NCBI GenBank assembly: GCA_002506535.1
Contig: DAXT01000011.1
Coordinates: 1-64,000 of the forward strand
Length of the DNA: 64,000 nucleotides
Reading direction: 5' to 3'
From: Methanothrix harundinacea
GTDB taxonomy: Archaea; Halobacteriota; Methanosarcinia; Methanotrichales; Methanotrichaceae
Part shown: positions 27,352 to 36,676 of the stretch, piece after piece
Layout of the letters: every line of letters starts with the position of its first letter
How positions within the stretch are numbered: the stretch's first letter is position 1
Position numbers and translations under genes: made by a program
The notes under the pieces: generated by a model
Seen by the model: the letters and a program-made list of their open reading frames with translations, nothing else
Told to the model about the DNA's origin: nothing
The model's database searches: none

Positions 27352-28253
27352 GGAAACCTCCTCGCCGCGCCCACCAGCTCCTGAAGGGCCATCCCCTTCC
27401 TCTCCAGGTAAGATGATAGCCCCCCGGAGATGGACCTGAATATCCCGTAGCCTTCGGGATTTCCCAGGGCCGTCCCCACCTGGATCCCACGGGCTCCGGC
27501 GATGATCATCTCGCATGCGTCCTCCCAAGAAGATACCCCTCCGACCCCGATCACCGGGATCTCCAGGGATCCTGCGAGGTCGTAGACGGATTTCACCGCC
27601 ACGGGCTTTATCGCGGGGCCGGAGAGGCCTCCGAAGCGGTTTCCAAGGATCGGGCGGCAGGACTCGACGTCGATGGCCATGGCCTTCAGGGTGTTGATGG
27701 CTACGACGGCGTCGGCGCCTCCCCGCTCGGCCGCAAGGCCCAGGGCGGAGATATCGGCGACGTTGGGGGTGAGCTTAACCCAGACGGGGACGGAGACGCT
27801 CCCCTTCACGGCCCTGGTTATAGTCTCGACGTTGTAGACCTCGCAGCCGATCTCGGCGCCGTAACGCTCGGCGTGGGGGCAGCTTAAGTTCAGCTCGAAG
27901 CCGTCGGCGTCCAGCCCCGTCGCCACCTCCACGAACTCAGCGGGGGAGGAGCCAAATATGCTGGCGATCACCGCAACTCCACCACCTCTTCCGATATCGA
28001 TCTCCTCCTGAAAGTGGCGGTAGGATGGATTTGGAAGCCCCATGGCGTTAAGTAGCCCCCCCTCCACCTGGACGACAGCGGGACCCCGGTGGCCGTCCCT
28101 CTCGGCCACCCCCACCGACTTGGTCACGACCGCCCCTGCGCCGGAGAGGGCCGCCCTCCTGAGGGAGGCCCCCGTCGTCCCCAGGATCCCCGCCGCCAGC
28201 ATGACGGGGTTATCCATCCAGATTCCGCCCACCTCTCCCGAAAGGGATGCCAT
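27348..28253 (-). CDS. pyrD: Dihydroorotate dehydrogenase catalytic subunit (class 1B)
   Basis: A 301-residue FMN TIM barrel that oxidises dihydroorotate to orotate in UMP synthesis. Signatures: LAAGILGTTG, NAMGLPNPS, ELNLSCPHAERYG with the catalytic-site cysteine typical of class 1, VWVKLTPNV, GLSGPAIKPVAV and VIGVGGVSSWEDACEMI. It is the first gene of the pyrD-pyrK-FAH operon and overlaps pyrK by four bases. Confidence 0.96.
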   Translation of the reverse strand: MASLSGEVGGIWMDNPVMLAAGILGTTGASLRRAALSGAGAVVTKSVGVAERDGHRGPAVVQVEGGLLNAMGLPNPSYRHFQEEIDIGRGGGVAVIASIFGSSPAEFVEVATGLDADGFELNLSCPHAERYGAEIGCEVYNVETITRAVKGSVSVPVWVKLTPNVADISALGLAAERGGADAVVAINTLKAMAIDVESCRPILGNRFGGLSGPAIKPVAVKSVYDLAGSLEIPVIGVGGVSSWEDACEMIIAGARGIQVGTALGNPEGYGIFRSISGGLSSYLERKGMALQELVGAARRFP

Positions 28254-28376
28254 GGCTGGGAGTCGTCGAGAGAGGATAAAAGTCTTCTCGGAGGAGCGGA
28301 GATGGAAGCCTGCGGGTGGAGGAGGAGGATTTCTGCGGGGTACCCAAAGGTTCTTCGCCGATGAGAAGAGAAAGGT

Positions 28377-29297
28377 ATGGTGGAAGTGGTGAGGTTGAGG
28401 TTTTGGTTCGTTCTTCTATCGGCGACCTTCTTGATATCGCTGCTGATTGCGGCGGTATCCGCACTGACCGGACCGGGCTCGGCGGAAGGGGGCGGCAGCA
28501 TGGGGGGAGGAGATGGTCTTCTGGAGGTCTCATCCTCTCCCAATCCGACGCAGGTTAGGCGAGGGGAGACGGTCACCTGGAACGTGACCATCAATAACCC
28601 CGCCTCAAAGCCGGTTAAGAGCCTCTTCATCAAGGTCGTCTTCGATCCCGAGGTCGAGGTGCTGGCAGCCTCCATCCCACCCTCATCCGCCGCCCTCTTC
28701 AAATTAGAGGAGGTGGGGGCCAGAAGCTCCGCGACCCTGTCCCTGGTGGTCAGGGCGCCCAGGTCCGAGAGGATCTTCGCCATGAGCCGCTCCATAAAGG
28801 GAGAGGGGTTCGTCAGCCTCTCGGAGGAGTACTCGACCATCGAGGAGCCTTACGAGATCAGGTGCCTGGTCTCCGCCTGGGCTGAGGGGATAGGAAGGCC
28901 GGTTCGAAACTCCTCAGCCCTCGCAGTCCTCGGAGAGGAGGGGGCGATGGTGAGGGTCCGGGAGATGGGAAGCGGAAACTATTCCAGCAGCGAGGAGGTT
29001 CGGGTCGATGAGAGGAACAGGTCGATCGAGATCGCTAGGAACGTCTCGGCGGATTACCGTCCCTTCGACCTCGACCTCCGGATGGAAGGGTCCAGAAACG
29101 GATCATCCCTCTGGTCTGAGATGATCGAACTTCGAAACGATCTAGCCAGAGACACGTCTTATTTCGGCGAGAGGAACGCCACCCATCTCGACAGATGGTA
29201 TCACGCGATCCTCCAGCGGAACGGGACAGTTGTATCCTTCGGGGAAGGGCGAAGGCCCGCCTATATCCATGATTGTGAAAGATCCCGGCGGTCATAA
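28377..29297 (+). CDS. Secreted surface protein with CARDB-like domain
   Basis: A 306-residue protein beginning with a signal anchor (FWFVLLSATFLISLLIAAVSAL) and a Gly-rich linker. The next part reads SSSPNPTQVRRGETVTWNVTINNPA, typical of the Ig-like CARDB/COG1361 surface domains. It contains about nine N-x-S/T sequons, in line with glycosylation of archaeal surface proteins. The C-terminal half is unrecognised. It is divergent from pyrD and converges on the gene ending at 29380. Confidence 0.72.
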   Translation: MVEVVRLRFWFVLLSATFLISLLIAAVSALTGPGSAEGGGSMGGGDGLLEVSSSPNPTQVRRGETVTWNVTINNPASKPVKSLFIKVVFDPEVEVLAASIPPSSAALFKLEEVGARSSATLSLVVRAPRSERIFAMSRSIKGEGFVSLSEEYSTIEEPYEIRCLVSAWAEGIGRPVRNSSALAVLGEEGAMVRVREMGSGNYSSSEEVRVDERNRSIEIARNVSADYRPFDLDLRMEGSRNGSSLWSEMIELRNDLARDTSYFGERNATHLDRWYHAILQRNGTVVSFGEGRRPAYIHDCERSRRS

Positions 29298-29323
29298 TTT
29301 TTTGCGCCCCGTCTCGACCCCAG

Positions 29324-29350
29324 AACTGGACCATTCGTCCAGTTTTTCTT
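29324..29350. terminator. Bidirectional hairpin terminator
   Basis: AACTGGAC-CATTC-GTCCAGTT forms a perfect eight-base-pair stem followed by TTTCTT. It lies in the 82-base gap between two convergent genes, and an upstream T-run (ATTTTTT at 29297-29303) adds a second U-rich exit. Confidence 0.6.
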
Positions 29351-29379
29351 ATCGGTCCAGGATCGCTGCCCCGTATAAT

Positions 29380-30729
29380 TTACCTCCGCTTCCCCTTCGT
29401 TGAAGGCGAGCCTCCTTCGATCCCCGCCTCTGTGATCTTCGTCGGCTCTTGGAAGCTCTCGGCGGGATTTGGCCCTGTGATATCGGCAGCATCTCCTATA
29501 TCTGTGGAGTTGATCACCTTCACAGGCCTCGCCGGATCGATCACCGTCACCTCTCCCGTCGAGTTGATGACGGTTACGGCGCCCGCCGGATCGACGAGGG
29601 TTACCGGCACCGTCAGGTTCTTCAATATGACGGGTTCGCTCCCATCTCCTGTCCAGAGGGTCTGCGCATAATCTCCATTCGAGGCGGTCTCCTTCGGATC
29701 AAGAGGATCTGCCGTCTCGTTCTCTGTGGCGTTGGCCTGGCTTGGGTTGACTTCGATGACCGGCTTTCTTGGATTGACATCGATGACCGGCTTTCTCGGG
29801 TTGATATCTACGTTGAGGCCTGAGAGGCTGACGTTCACCTTCGGCTTTCCGAGGTTGATGTTAACCTCTGGCTTGGAGGGCTTTATGTCGATGTTGAGCC
29901 CGGTGGTCTTCTTTCCCGCCTCTTCACCGCTGACGTCCTCTTCTGTGCCGTTCTCCCGGGGCGGCCACCAATCCGAAGGATCGAACTCGTTTTCGAGGGA
30001 GTTGTTCACCTCGGCGATCCCGCAGTCCACCAGCATCCTGTTGAAGGTGGGAGAGATGACAGGCCTTCCGTCGAGGCCGGAGAGGCGAATTACCGCCACC
30101 AGCTCTCCGTCGGAGTTTCGTCCTTCAGGAGATCTGTCATCGATGTCCAACCAGACGGTCTTGTTAAGAAGGATAGCGACGGCAAAATCTTCTGCCGAAT
30201 CCACTCTGCGCATCGACCCGTTAAACGATCCGTTCAACGCTTCGTCTATCGGTCCGTCCCCCGACTCGTTCGTCGACCTGCTCGACGATTCGTCCATCGA
30301 CTCGCCCGCCGACCCGATCATCGACCCGTTCAACGATTCATCTATCAATTGGTCCGCTGACCTGATCATCGACCCGTTCATCGATTCGTCCATCGATTCG
30401 TCCATCGATTCGTCCGCCGGCCCGATCATCGACCCGTTCAACGATTGGTCCATCGATTCGTTACCCAAATCGTTCATCGACCCCTTCAGCGATTCGTCTA
30501 TCAACTCTTCCCCGGATCCGTCAATCGACCCGTTCGGTATCAGGATGTCAGCCAGGGTAACCCTCTCGACGATCTGGCGGACCCTTGGATCGGTCTTCTC
30601 GATCATCACCTCAAAGGTCTTTGCGTCGATGACGGAGACGACGGTTCCGCTGGCTTCGTCCGGGGCGGCGGTGGCGACTATCGGAGATAGTATAAGCAGC
30701 AATAAAGATGCGATCTTTTGAGCCTTCAT
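29380..30729 (-). CDS. Exported SNase-like protein with low-complexity insertion
   Basis: A 449-residue protein with signal peptide (SLLLLILSPIVATAA). The start of the mature chain, GTVVSVIDAKTFEVMIE then RVTLADILIPNGS, matches the first strands of the staphylococcal nuclease/OB fold, and the rest of that fold resumes at FAVAILLNKTVWLDIDDR to LVDCGIAEVNN. Between them sit about 110 residues of repeats built on DESMDGSM-like units. A second repeat region (residues about 290-350) uses the unit INPRKPVIDV. The normal nuclease acidic and arginine residues are not evident, so catalysis is doubtful. Many N-x-S/T sequons fit a surface glycoprotein. Confidence 0.7.
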   Translation of the reverse strand: MKAQKIASLLLLILSPIVATAAPDEASGTVVSVIDAKTFEVMIEKTDPRVRQIVERVTLADILIPNGSIDGSGEELIDESLKGSMNDLGNESMDQSLNGSMIGPADESMDESMDESMNGSMIRSADQLIDESLNGSMIGSAGESMDESSSRSTNESGDGPIDEALNGSFNGSMRRVDSAEDFAVAILLNKTVWLDIDDRSPEGRNSDGELVAVIRLSGLDGRPVISPTFNRMLVDCGIAEVNNSLENEFDPSDWWPPRENGTEEDVSGEEAGKKTTGLNIDIKPSKPEVNINLGKPKVNVSLSGLNVDINPRKPVIDVNPRKPVIEVNPSQANATENETADPLDPKETASNGDYAQTLWTGDGSEPVILKNLTVPVTLVDPAGAVTVINSTGEVTVIDPARPVKVINSTDIGDAADITGPNPAESFQEPTKITEAGIEGGSPSTKGKRR

Positions 30730-31086
30730 CCAATTCCCCCTTATATTGTTGTAGTCAATGATTATCAGAAATAACTTTCTATCCGATCCTCCGCTGACCT
30801 GCGGCCCCGTCCGGATTTCAAGATCATATCTCTTTGCCCCGGGATCATTTTAGGGTTGTATCCCGAAATTGCGGTCGATGGAGCCGAAGCTTACTGAAAT
30901 ATAGGCCAGCGGTCTCATATGATACGACAACAGGTCCATTTTTCCAAAAGCTTTAAGCGGCTTCTCTGCTATATTAATTAGCTGAGTATCGAGCCGCATC
31001 CCAGCATACGGCCCCGTCGAGGAAGACGGATTCATAGAGATCTGCGGATGGTACTCTGATATCATACTGCGCGGAGGTTCGTATAG
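30730..31086. other. Divergent intergenic region
   Basis: No convincing gene. An AATATAAGGGGG stretch on the minus strand just before 30729 supplies a ribosome site for the SNase-like gene. On the plus side a CTATATTAATTAG AT box lies near 30970-30982, and GCGGAGG precedes the start of the next gene at 31087. Confidence 0.5.
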
Positions 31087-31278
31087 ATGGTAGAAAAAGT
31101 ATACTTGGAGTTCAAGAAAAAAGAGAACGGAAAGAAGGTGAAGACGGAGATCCTCGGCCGAACCTTTGATTACGGCGACCGGGTGGAGCCGTCGGATCTG
31201 GGGATCTCCGTCAATGAGGCTGAAAAGATGGCGGCAGAGTCAGGAGGAGATATCGAGATCATAAGGAAGAAAAGGTAG
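31087..31278 (+). CDS. Small conserved hypothetical protein
   Basis: A 63-residue highly charged protein (VYLEFKKKENGKKVKTEI, then IEIIRKKR at the end) predicted as a small beta-rich soluble fold. The ATG follows GCGGAGG with seven- to ten-base spacing. No family is recognised, but size, charge and start signal support a real gene. Confidence 0.65.
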   Translation: MVEKVYLEFKKKENGKKVKTEILGRTFDYGDRVEPSDLGISVNEAEKMAAESGGDIEIIRKKR

Positions 31279-31371
31279 TTTTAGAAAGGCGAGATGGAGA
31301 AGTCCCCCAATCGAAAAAGGATTCATCGGCTATCTTTGATGACAAAGATAGCCTTGCCTCGGTTATTCGAT

Positions 31372-32637
31372 CTAGCGACGCGACGCTGGGCGGCGAGATC
31401 TTCGAGGGCCGGATCTCTCTTTGCCCTTATCTATGATATTTCTCGACAGGCTCCTTGGCTTCTTCGGGGCTGGCTTTGCTGCCGCGCCGACAGCGTTCTT
31501 AGCTTCCTGCGAATGATATCGGTGAGCCATCTCACCTATCTTCTTCTTTGTGAGCCTCTCGATCTCGCGAAGGAGCGCCCTCTCGTCGGCGGCGCAGAAT
31601 GAGTATGCAGTTCCGGACGCCCCCGCTCGCCCCGTCCGGCCGACCCGGTGGACGTAGCTCTCGGCCTCGCTTGGGAGATCGTAATTTATGACGTGGGATA
31701 TATCTTCGACGTCGATCCCCCGTGCGGCGATGTCGGTCGCCACCAGAACCTGGAGTCGGCCTGACTTGAAGCTGTTCAGGGCGAAAGTTCTCTGGTTCTG
31801 AGACTTGTTGCCGTGGATGGCGTCGGCCCGGATCTTGTTCTTGGATAGCACCGATGCTACCTTATCAGCCCGCCTCTTCGTCCTGGTGAAGACGAGGACG
31901 CGATTAAGGCATTTCTGCTGGAGAAGCCCTATGAGGAGAGGATCCTTATTCTTCTGGTCGACGAAGAATATCCGCTCTTCAACGGTCTCCACCATCGTCG
32001 CCTGGGGTGCCACCTCTATCCGGATGGGGTCCGTGAGGAGCCTTCCGGCGAGGTCGCCGATCTCTTTTGACATGGTGGCTGCAAAGAATAGCGAATGGCG
32101 TCTCTTCGGCAACGCCGAGACTATCTTTCTGACGTCGTTGGCGAAGCCCATGTCGAGCATCCTGTCAGCCTCGTCCAGAACGAAGAACTCGACGTCCTTC
32201 AGCTTTATGTAACCCTGGTCCATCAGGTCCAGGAGTCGGCCGGGGGTGGCGACGAGGGCGTCTACGCCTCGAGATAGGGCCCTAACCTGAGGTCCCTGAT
32301 TGACGCCGCCGTATATTGCGGCGTGCTTGAACCGGAGGAACTGGCCGTACGTCCCAAAGGATTCGTCTATCTGGGCCGCCAGCTCCCGGGTTGGCGCGAG
32401 CACCAGGGCCCGCGGCACCCCGGGTGCTGCAACCTTCTGCGTCTCCGCCATCCTCTGGAGGACGGGCAGAACGAATGCTGCGGTCTTTCCCGTTCCCGTC
32501 TGGGCTATGCCCATCAGGTCCTCGCCCTTCAGGAGATGGGGTATCGCCTGCGCCTGGATAGGCGTGGGAGTTGAATAGCCTTCTTTGATCAGCGCCCGCT
32601 GGAGCGGTTCCGAAATATTTAGATCTTCAAACTGCAT
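31372..32637 (-). CDS. DEAD-box RNA helicase
   Basis: A 421-residue ATP-dependent RNA helicase of the RhlE/CsdA type. Motifs in order: Q motif region [19 protein letters not shown] (residues 45-52), Ia [13 protein letters not shown] (155-158), III in [28 protein letters not shown] and [13 protein letters not shown] basic tail (KPRSLSR to [10 protein letters not shown]) should add RNA affinity. ATG 32637 is behind AGAGG. Such helicases remodel RNA and are often cold-induced in methanogens. Confidence 0.95.
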   Translation of the reverse strand: MQFEDLNISEPLQRALIKEGYSTPTPIQAQAIPHLLKGEDLMGIAQTGTGKTAAFVLPVLQRMAETQKVAAPGVPRALVLAPTRELAAQIDESFGTYGQFLRFKHAAIYGGVNQGPQVRALSRGVDALVATPGRLLDLMDQGYIKLKDVEFFVLDEADRMLDMGFANDVRKIVSALPKRRHSLFFAATMSKEIGDLAGRLLTDPIRIEVAPQATMVETVEERIFFVDQKNKDPLLIGLLQQKCLNRVLVFTRTKRRADKVASVLSKNKIRADAIHGNKSQNQRTFALNSFKSGRLQVLVATDIAARGIDVEDISHVINYDLPSEAESYVHRVGRTGRAGASGTAYSFCAADERALLREIERLTKKKIGEMAHRYHSQEAKNAVGAAAKPAPKKPRSLSRNIIDKGKERSGPRRSRRPASRR

Positions 32638-32917
32638 TTTATACCTCTTGAGGGCTACGCAGTCGGACGCTGTCATATGATTTGGGCCAGAATAGTCGTC
32701 ATCAATTAGATATGATCTAATCTATGAACCTTATTTTGACGGTTTGATCAAGAACATACGAGCTTTGAACATCCAATTGTGTAACTCTTGCGCTTGGGAT
32801 CACCATCGACTTTGAGATGTGATCACGCCTGGCTTAGAAATCGCCGCCTCTATTTAAAGATGGTGCATCAGGAGGGGGAAGGATTCTCGATAAATGCAAA
32901 ATCATCCAGAGAAAATT
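32638..32917. other. Upstream region of the DEAD-box gene
   Basis: About 280 bases between the helicase start and the tRNA-Ser 3' end, AT-richer than the flanks. It holds GATATGATCTAATCTATG and TTGTGTAACTCTTG but no supported gene. It could contain a long regulated leader for the helicase message. Confidence 0.35.
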
Positions 32918-33043
32918 TGGCGCTGAGGGTGAGATTTGAACTCACGAGGCGCGTGAGCACCACCGGTTCCCCCGTCGGACTTTTCGCTTCAAGCGATCAC
33001 CCGAGTTCAAGACCGGCGCCGTGGGCCGCTTGGCTACCTCAGC
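32918..33043 (-). tRNA. tRNA-Ser(UGA) with a 37-nt intron
   Basis: Acceptor GCTGAGG (33043-33037) pairs with CCTCAGC (32928-32922), followed by discriminator G and an encoded CCA. The anticodon stem CCGGT/ACCGG surrounds loop CT-TGA-A and A38. The intron is 33005-32969, between positions 37 and 38. The splice site is a canonical bulge-helix-bulge: central helix CTTG/CGGG, three-base bulges AAC and GGA, then inner stem TCGG/CCGA. A five-base-pair variable arm (GGTGC/GCGCC) and G73 identify serine. T arm GTGAG-TTCAAAT-CTCAC. Confidence 0.95.
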
Positions 33044-33068
33044 ACGCGCCGGTTTGTTGGAGCCGGGA

Positions 33069-33077
33069 CTTTTTAAG
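33069..33077 (-). promoter_or_regulatory. TATA box of tRNA-Ser
   Basis: On the minus strand CTTAAAAAG stands 26-34 bases before the tRNA 5' end, in GC-rich surroundings, at the distance expected for an archaeal TATA box. Confidence 0.6.
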
Positions 33078-33135
33078 CCTGGCGATCAGGACGGCCGCGA
33101 AACGTTTAACGTCGATGCCGGGAGATGGGGAAATC

Positions 33136-34386
33136 ATGCTGATCAAAGACGTCTCGATCGTGGAAGGCGGAAGGCTCCTGCGAGACCAGAATATCGCCAT
33201 CGACGGCGGCCGGATCGCCGGGGTCGGCCCCGGGATCAAAGACGAGTCGGGCGACGGCGAGGTGATCGAGGGGAGGGGAAAGCTCGCGATCCCCGGCCTC
33301 GTCAACTCCCACACCCACCTCGCCATGACCCTCTTTCGGGGCTACGCCGACGATATGGAGCTCTTGCCCTGGCTTCAGGAGAAGATCTGGCCTCTGGAGG
33401 CGAAGCTGACCGCCGAAGATGTCCGGTGGGGGACGAAGCTTGGCTGCCTCGAGATGATCAGGGGCGGTATCACCTGCTACAACGACATGTACTACTTCAT
33501 GGACGAGACGGCCCGGGCGACGAAGGAGATGGGCCTTCGAGCGTTCCTCTCGGAGGTCGTCTTCGACATGAGGCCAGACCAGATAGAGGGGGTCGAGCCC
33601 TTCATCAGAAGGTGGGAAGGGGACGATCTGATCGTTCCGGCCGTCGGCCCCCACGCCGTCTACACCTGCTCGGAGGAGACGCTTCAGCGGTCCAGGGAGA
33701 TGGCGGAGAAGCACGACCTCCTTCTGCACATCCACCTCTCGGAGACGAGGTCGGAGGTGGAGAGCTTCGAGAAGAACTGCGGCAAAAGCCCCGTCGAATA
33801 CCTCGACTCCATAGGCTTTCTCAGCGACCGGGTGGTAGCCGCCCACTGTACCTGGCTATCGGAGAAGGACGTATCGATCATCGCAGAGAGGGGCGTCACC
33901 GTCGCCCACTGCTCCATCAGCAACCACAAGCTCGCCTCGGGGATCGCTCCCCTCGACCGGCTCGCGAGGGCGGGGGCCAACATCTGCCTTGGGACCGACG
34001 GGGCCTCGTCGAACAACAGCCTCAACCTTTTCCAGGAGATGAAGACGACGGCCATCGCCCAGAAGTGCGCCCACTCCCGCCCCGACCTCTTCAGCGCCGG
34101 GGAGATCTGGAGGATGGCGACGGAGAACAGCTACAGAGCCTTCCGCCTCGACCTGGGCCTTTCGCCTGGGGCTTTCGCCGACCTCGCCCTCATCGACCTG
34201 CGAAAGCCCTGGTTTGCCCCCCTCACCGAGGAGAACATCATCTCCCACCTCGTCTACAGCGGCCACGGAGGGGTCGAGACGACGATAGTCGGCGGGAGGG
34301 TCCTGATGATGGATGGCGAGATCCCCGGCGAAGAGGAGATCCTGGACCGGGCCCAGGAGCAGTTCCAGGACCTCTTGACAAGATAG
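33136..34386 (+). CDS. dadD: 5'-deoxyadenosine/MTA/SAH deaminase
   Basis: A 416-residue amidohydrolase-superfamily zinc deaminase. Metal ligands appear as NSHTHLAMTLFRG, the H in LHIHLSET, HCTWL and the D in LGTDGASSNNSLN. In methanogens this family deaminates 5'-deoxyadenosine, methylthioadenosine and S-adenosylhomocysteine, recycling radical SAM and methyl-transfer by-products. ATG 33136 has GGAGATGGGG before it. The longer open frame runs back across the tRNA-Ser gene and is rejected. Confidence 0.93.
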   Translation: MLIKDVSIVEGGRLLRDQNIAIDGGRIAGVGPGIKDESGDGEVIEGRGKLAIPGLVNSHTHLAMTLFRGYADDMELLPWLQEKIWPLEAKLTAEDVRWGTKLGCLEMIRGGITCYNDMYYFMDETARATKEMGLRAFLSEVVFDMRPDQIEGVEPFIRRWEGDDLIVPAVGPHAVYTCSEETLQRSREMAEKHDLLLHIHLSETRSEVESFEKNCGKSPVEYLDSIGFLSDRVVAAHCTWLSEKDVSIIAERGVTVAHCSISNHKLASGIAPLDRLARAGANICLGTDGASSNNSLNLFQEMKTTAIAQKCAHSRPDLFSAGEIWRMATENSYRAFRLDLGLSPGAFADLALIDLRKPWFAPLTEENIISHLVYSGHGGVETTIVGGRVLMMDGEIPGEEEILDRAQEQFQDLLTR

Positions 34387-34419
34387 CGGAAAATGAAATG
34401 ATTTCCCATCAAGGGGAGA

Positions 34420-35472
34420 TCACCACCGCCTCTTCCTCCGGATCCTGGGGAGCCTAAGCCCTTTTTTTGCCCCACCGAGGTAGAGGAGGGTCAGGGCGAT
34501 GGCTACGATGGGGACGATCAAAAGAGCCCGCAGCCCCGTCGGCGCCTTCACCTCCACCAGGGCCGCCAGATCCTCCCTCCTCTCCTCACCCCCTTCCCCG
34601 GAGATGTACGCCAGCTGGCAGACTATGGCCCGCTCCCCGGGATCTGCCGACCTGTCCACCTCGATGGGGAACCTGGCATGCGCCCTCTTTCCCGGCTCGA
34701 TATCCCCGAGGGCCACCTCGTCATCAGTCGAGATTAAGGGGGGCTGGACGACGAGATTTGCCCTGACCTGCCTCGCCGGAATGTCTCCGGTATTTGCGAA
34801 GACCAGCTCCAGATCGGAGGAGCGGCCCGGTGCGAGGGAGCCCTTCACCTCCGCCACCTCAAGCCTTGAGCCAGTCATGACGGGGACCTCCAGGGATATC
34901 GTCTCCGTCGCCTTCGCCCTCTGGAAGAATATCTCTGGATAGAGGGGGTTTCCCTGGACCTGGACGTCCTCGAGCCGCTCGTAAGATACCTCCAGGACCA
35001 TCGGGTAAATCCCGGAGGTTGCGGCATCCTCCGCCCTCACCGAGAACTCCATGGGGATCTTCAGCCTCTCCCCCCCCGATAGAGAACCAGCCAGCTGGGG
35101 CCTGGATAGGACCTTCAGCCTCTCGTCCCTCGATAGGAGCCTCCCCTCGATCCCGACGGCCTCTGATGCTCCCATCTCCATCTCCCCCTCTATCAGGGCC
35201 AGCATCTTCTCGTCCTCGGTCTGGGGCGCCCTCTTCTCCACCAGCCCTGTAACCTCTCCGCGGTTCTCGATCTCCACATAGATAGACCCGACCTTCCCGG
35301 TCTCGACCCTGGAGCTGAGGGACGATACGAAGATCGATGGGCCACCTTCGGCCCGATAGAAGTCGTCCTCTGCCAGGGCAGAAGGCGTCATGATTAAGAC
35401 CGCCACCAGGGTCGCGATCATAGCACCACCAAAGCCGATCATCTCTTCCACCTTAACCCCCTCTTCCTGCAA
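34420..35472 (-). CDS. Surface protein with COG1361-like domains and C-terminal anchor
   Basis: A 350-residue protein with signal segment (MIATLVAVLIMTPSALA), two Ig-like beta domains in which LEVAEVKGSLAPGRSSDLELVFANTG and GDIEPGKRAHARFPIEV recall the COG1361 S-layer-related family, and a C-terminal helix (LLIVPIVAIALTLLYLGG) closed by KKGLRLPRIRRKRRW. The start may lie at ATG 35442 (MIGFGGAM) rather than 35472. It probably faces the outside of the cell; the binding partner is unknown. Confidence 0.75.
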   Translation of the reverse strand: MQEEGVKVEEMIGFGGAMIATLVAVLIMTPSALAEDDFYRAEGGPSIFVSSLSSRVETGKVGSIYVEIENRGEVTGLVEKRAPQTEDEKMLALIEGEMEMGASEAVGIEGRLLSRDERLKVLSRPQLAGSLSGGERLKIPMEFSVRAEDAATSGIYPMVLEVSYERLEDVQVQGNPLYPEIFFQRAKATETISLEVPVMTGSRLEVAEVKGSLAPGRSSDLELVFANTGDIPARQVRANLVVQPPLISTDDEVALGDIEPGKRAHARFPIEVDRSADPGERAIVCQLAYISGEGGEERREDLAALVEVKAPTGLRALLIVPIVAIALTLLYLGGAKKGLRLPRIRRKRRW

Positions 35473-35727
35473 TCTATTTGTATTAGCATCACCCTTTCTC
35501 CGATCAAGGGAAAGGTAAACATCCCGGAGCTTTTAACCTTCTTCTTGATAGCTTTCATCCTCCAGGCCGTCCCCTTACCCCAGATTGGGATCAGGAAGAT
35601 CAGGAGGTCCGGGATCCTCCTAGAGAGTTAGATGGACCGGGCCAGAAGTGCGAGGTATTTCGCCGAAGGGGGAGTCGAATATCGCCGAAATAGGAGTCGA
35701 GTTCTCGTATCGGCCTTCTCCGCGGCC

Positions 35728-36528
35728 TCATACCCCTTGTCGCCCCAGCTCCAGCGCCTCCTCGACCGTCGCCCCCTGGTGGACTATCGAGGAGATCCGT
35801 CTTGTGATGAGGGTCGGGTCACGGTGCTGAAAGACGTTTCTTCCGATGGCGACGCCCCGCGCCCCGGCGCCGATGGCGCCAGCCACCATCTCGAGAAACT
35901 CCGCCTCCGTATCCGTCCGGGGACCTCCGGCTATCACCACCGGCACCGGACAGCCCTCCACCACCTCTCGAAAGGAGTCGGGATCCCCGGTATAGCTGGT
36001 CTTGACGACGTCGGCCCCAAGCTCTGCCCCAACCCTCGCGGCGTGGGCGATGTAATCGGCTCGATGCTCATCCTCGATCTTCTTTCCCCGGGGGTACATC
36101 ATGGCGAGGAGGGGCATCCCCCACTCCTGACACTTCCGGGAGGTATCTCCCAGGGTTGCAAGCATCCTCGCCTCGTCTTCGGCGCCGACGTTCACCTGGA
36201 TGCTGACGCCGTCGGCACCGAGCTTCAACGCCTCCTCCACCGTCGCCACCAGGACCTTGTTGTTGGGGTCGGGGCCGAGGTTTGTTGAGGCCGAGAGGTG
36301 GAGGATCAGCCCAAGGTCCCGGCCGTAACCCCGGTGGCCGAAGGAGGCCGCCCCCTTATGGACGACGGCGGCGTCCGCCCCCCCGGCGGCGACGAGATCG
36401 GCCGCCTCTCTCACGTTCTTTATTCCACGGATCGGCCCGACGGTGACGCCGTGGTCCATGGGGATGATCACCGTCCTATCCGTCTGCCTGTTGAAGATCC
36501 TCTCCATCCTCACCGATTTCCCTATCAA
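35728..36528 (-). CDS. aroA': 2-amino-3,7-dideoxy-D-threo-hept-6-ulosonate (ADH) synthase
   Basis: A 266-residue class I aldolase-like TIM barrel catalysing the first committed step of the archaeal aromatic amino acid pathway that bypasses DAHP synthase. [50 protein letters not shown] and the Schiff-base lysine in [10 protein letters not shown] agree closely with the characterised M. jannaschii enzyme. A FBP-aldolase side role is possible. TTG 36528 is the likely start, with AAGGAG about 9 bases upstream. Confidence 0.93.
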   Translation of the reverse strand: MIGKSVRMERIFNRQTDRTVIIPMDHGVTVGPIRGIKNVREAADLVAAGGADAAVVHKGAASFGHRGYGRDLGLILHLSASTNLGPDPNNKVLVATVEEALKLGADGVSIQVNVGAEDEARMLATLGDTSRKCQEWGMPLLAMMYPRGKKIEDEHRADYIAHAARVGAELGADVVKTSYTGDPDSFREVVEGCPVPVVIAGGPRTDTEAEFLEMVAGAIGAGARGVAIGRNVFQHRDPTLITRRISSIVHQGATVEEALELGRQGV

Positions 36529-36676
36529 TGGCTCGTCTCCTTGTCAGTTGTCTTAATAAGTACAATGACGTACTTAAATTGACTTCAATGAGCATAATTC
36601 TGGGTATTAATAGGTTCCCGTCCATCGGCTCGCCAGGCTCAAATAGAATCATCGATTTTAAGATGGGGGATGGGGA

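Noticed and set aside
30850..31065. A 71-residue minus-strand frame in the divergent promoter region
   Set aside because: It covers AT boxes and the ribosome site region of the next gene and has no motif.
32788..33135. N-terminal extension of the DadD frame
   Set aside because: It runs through the tRNA-Ser gene and its promoter; the deaminase fold begins at ATG 33136.
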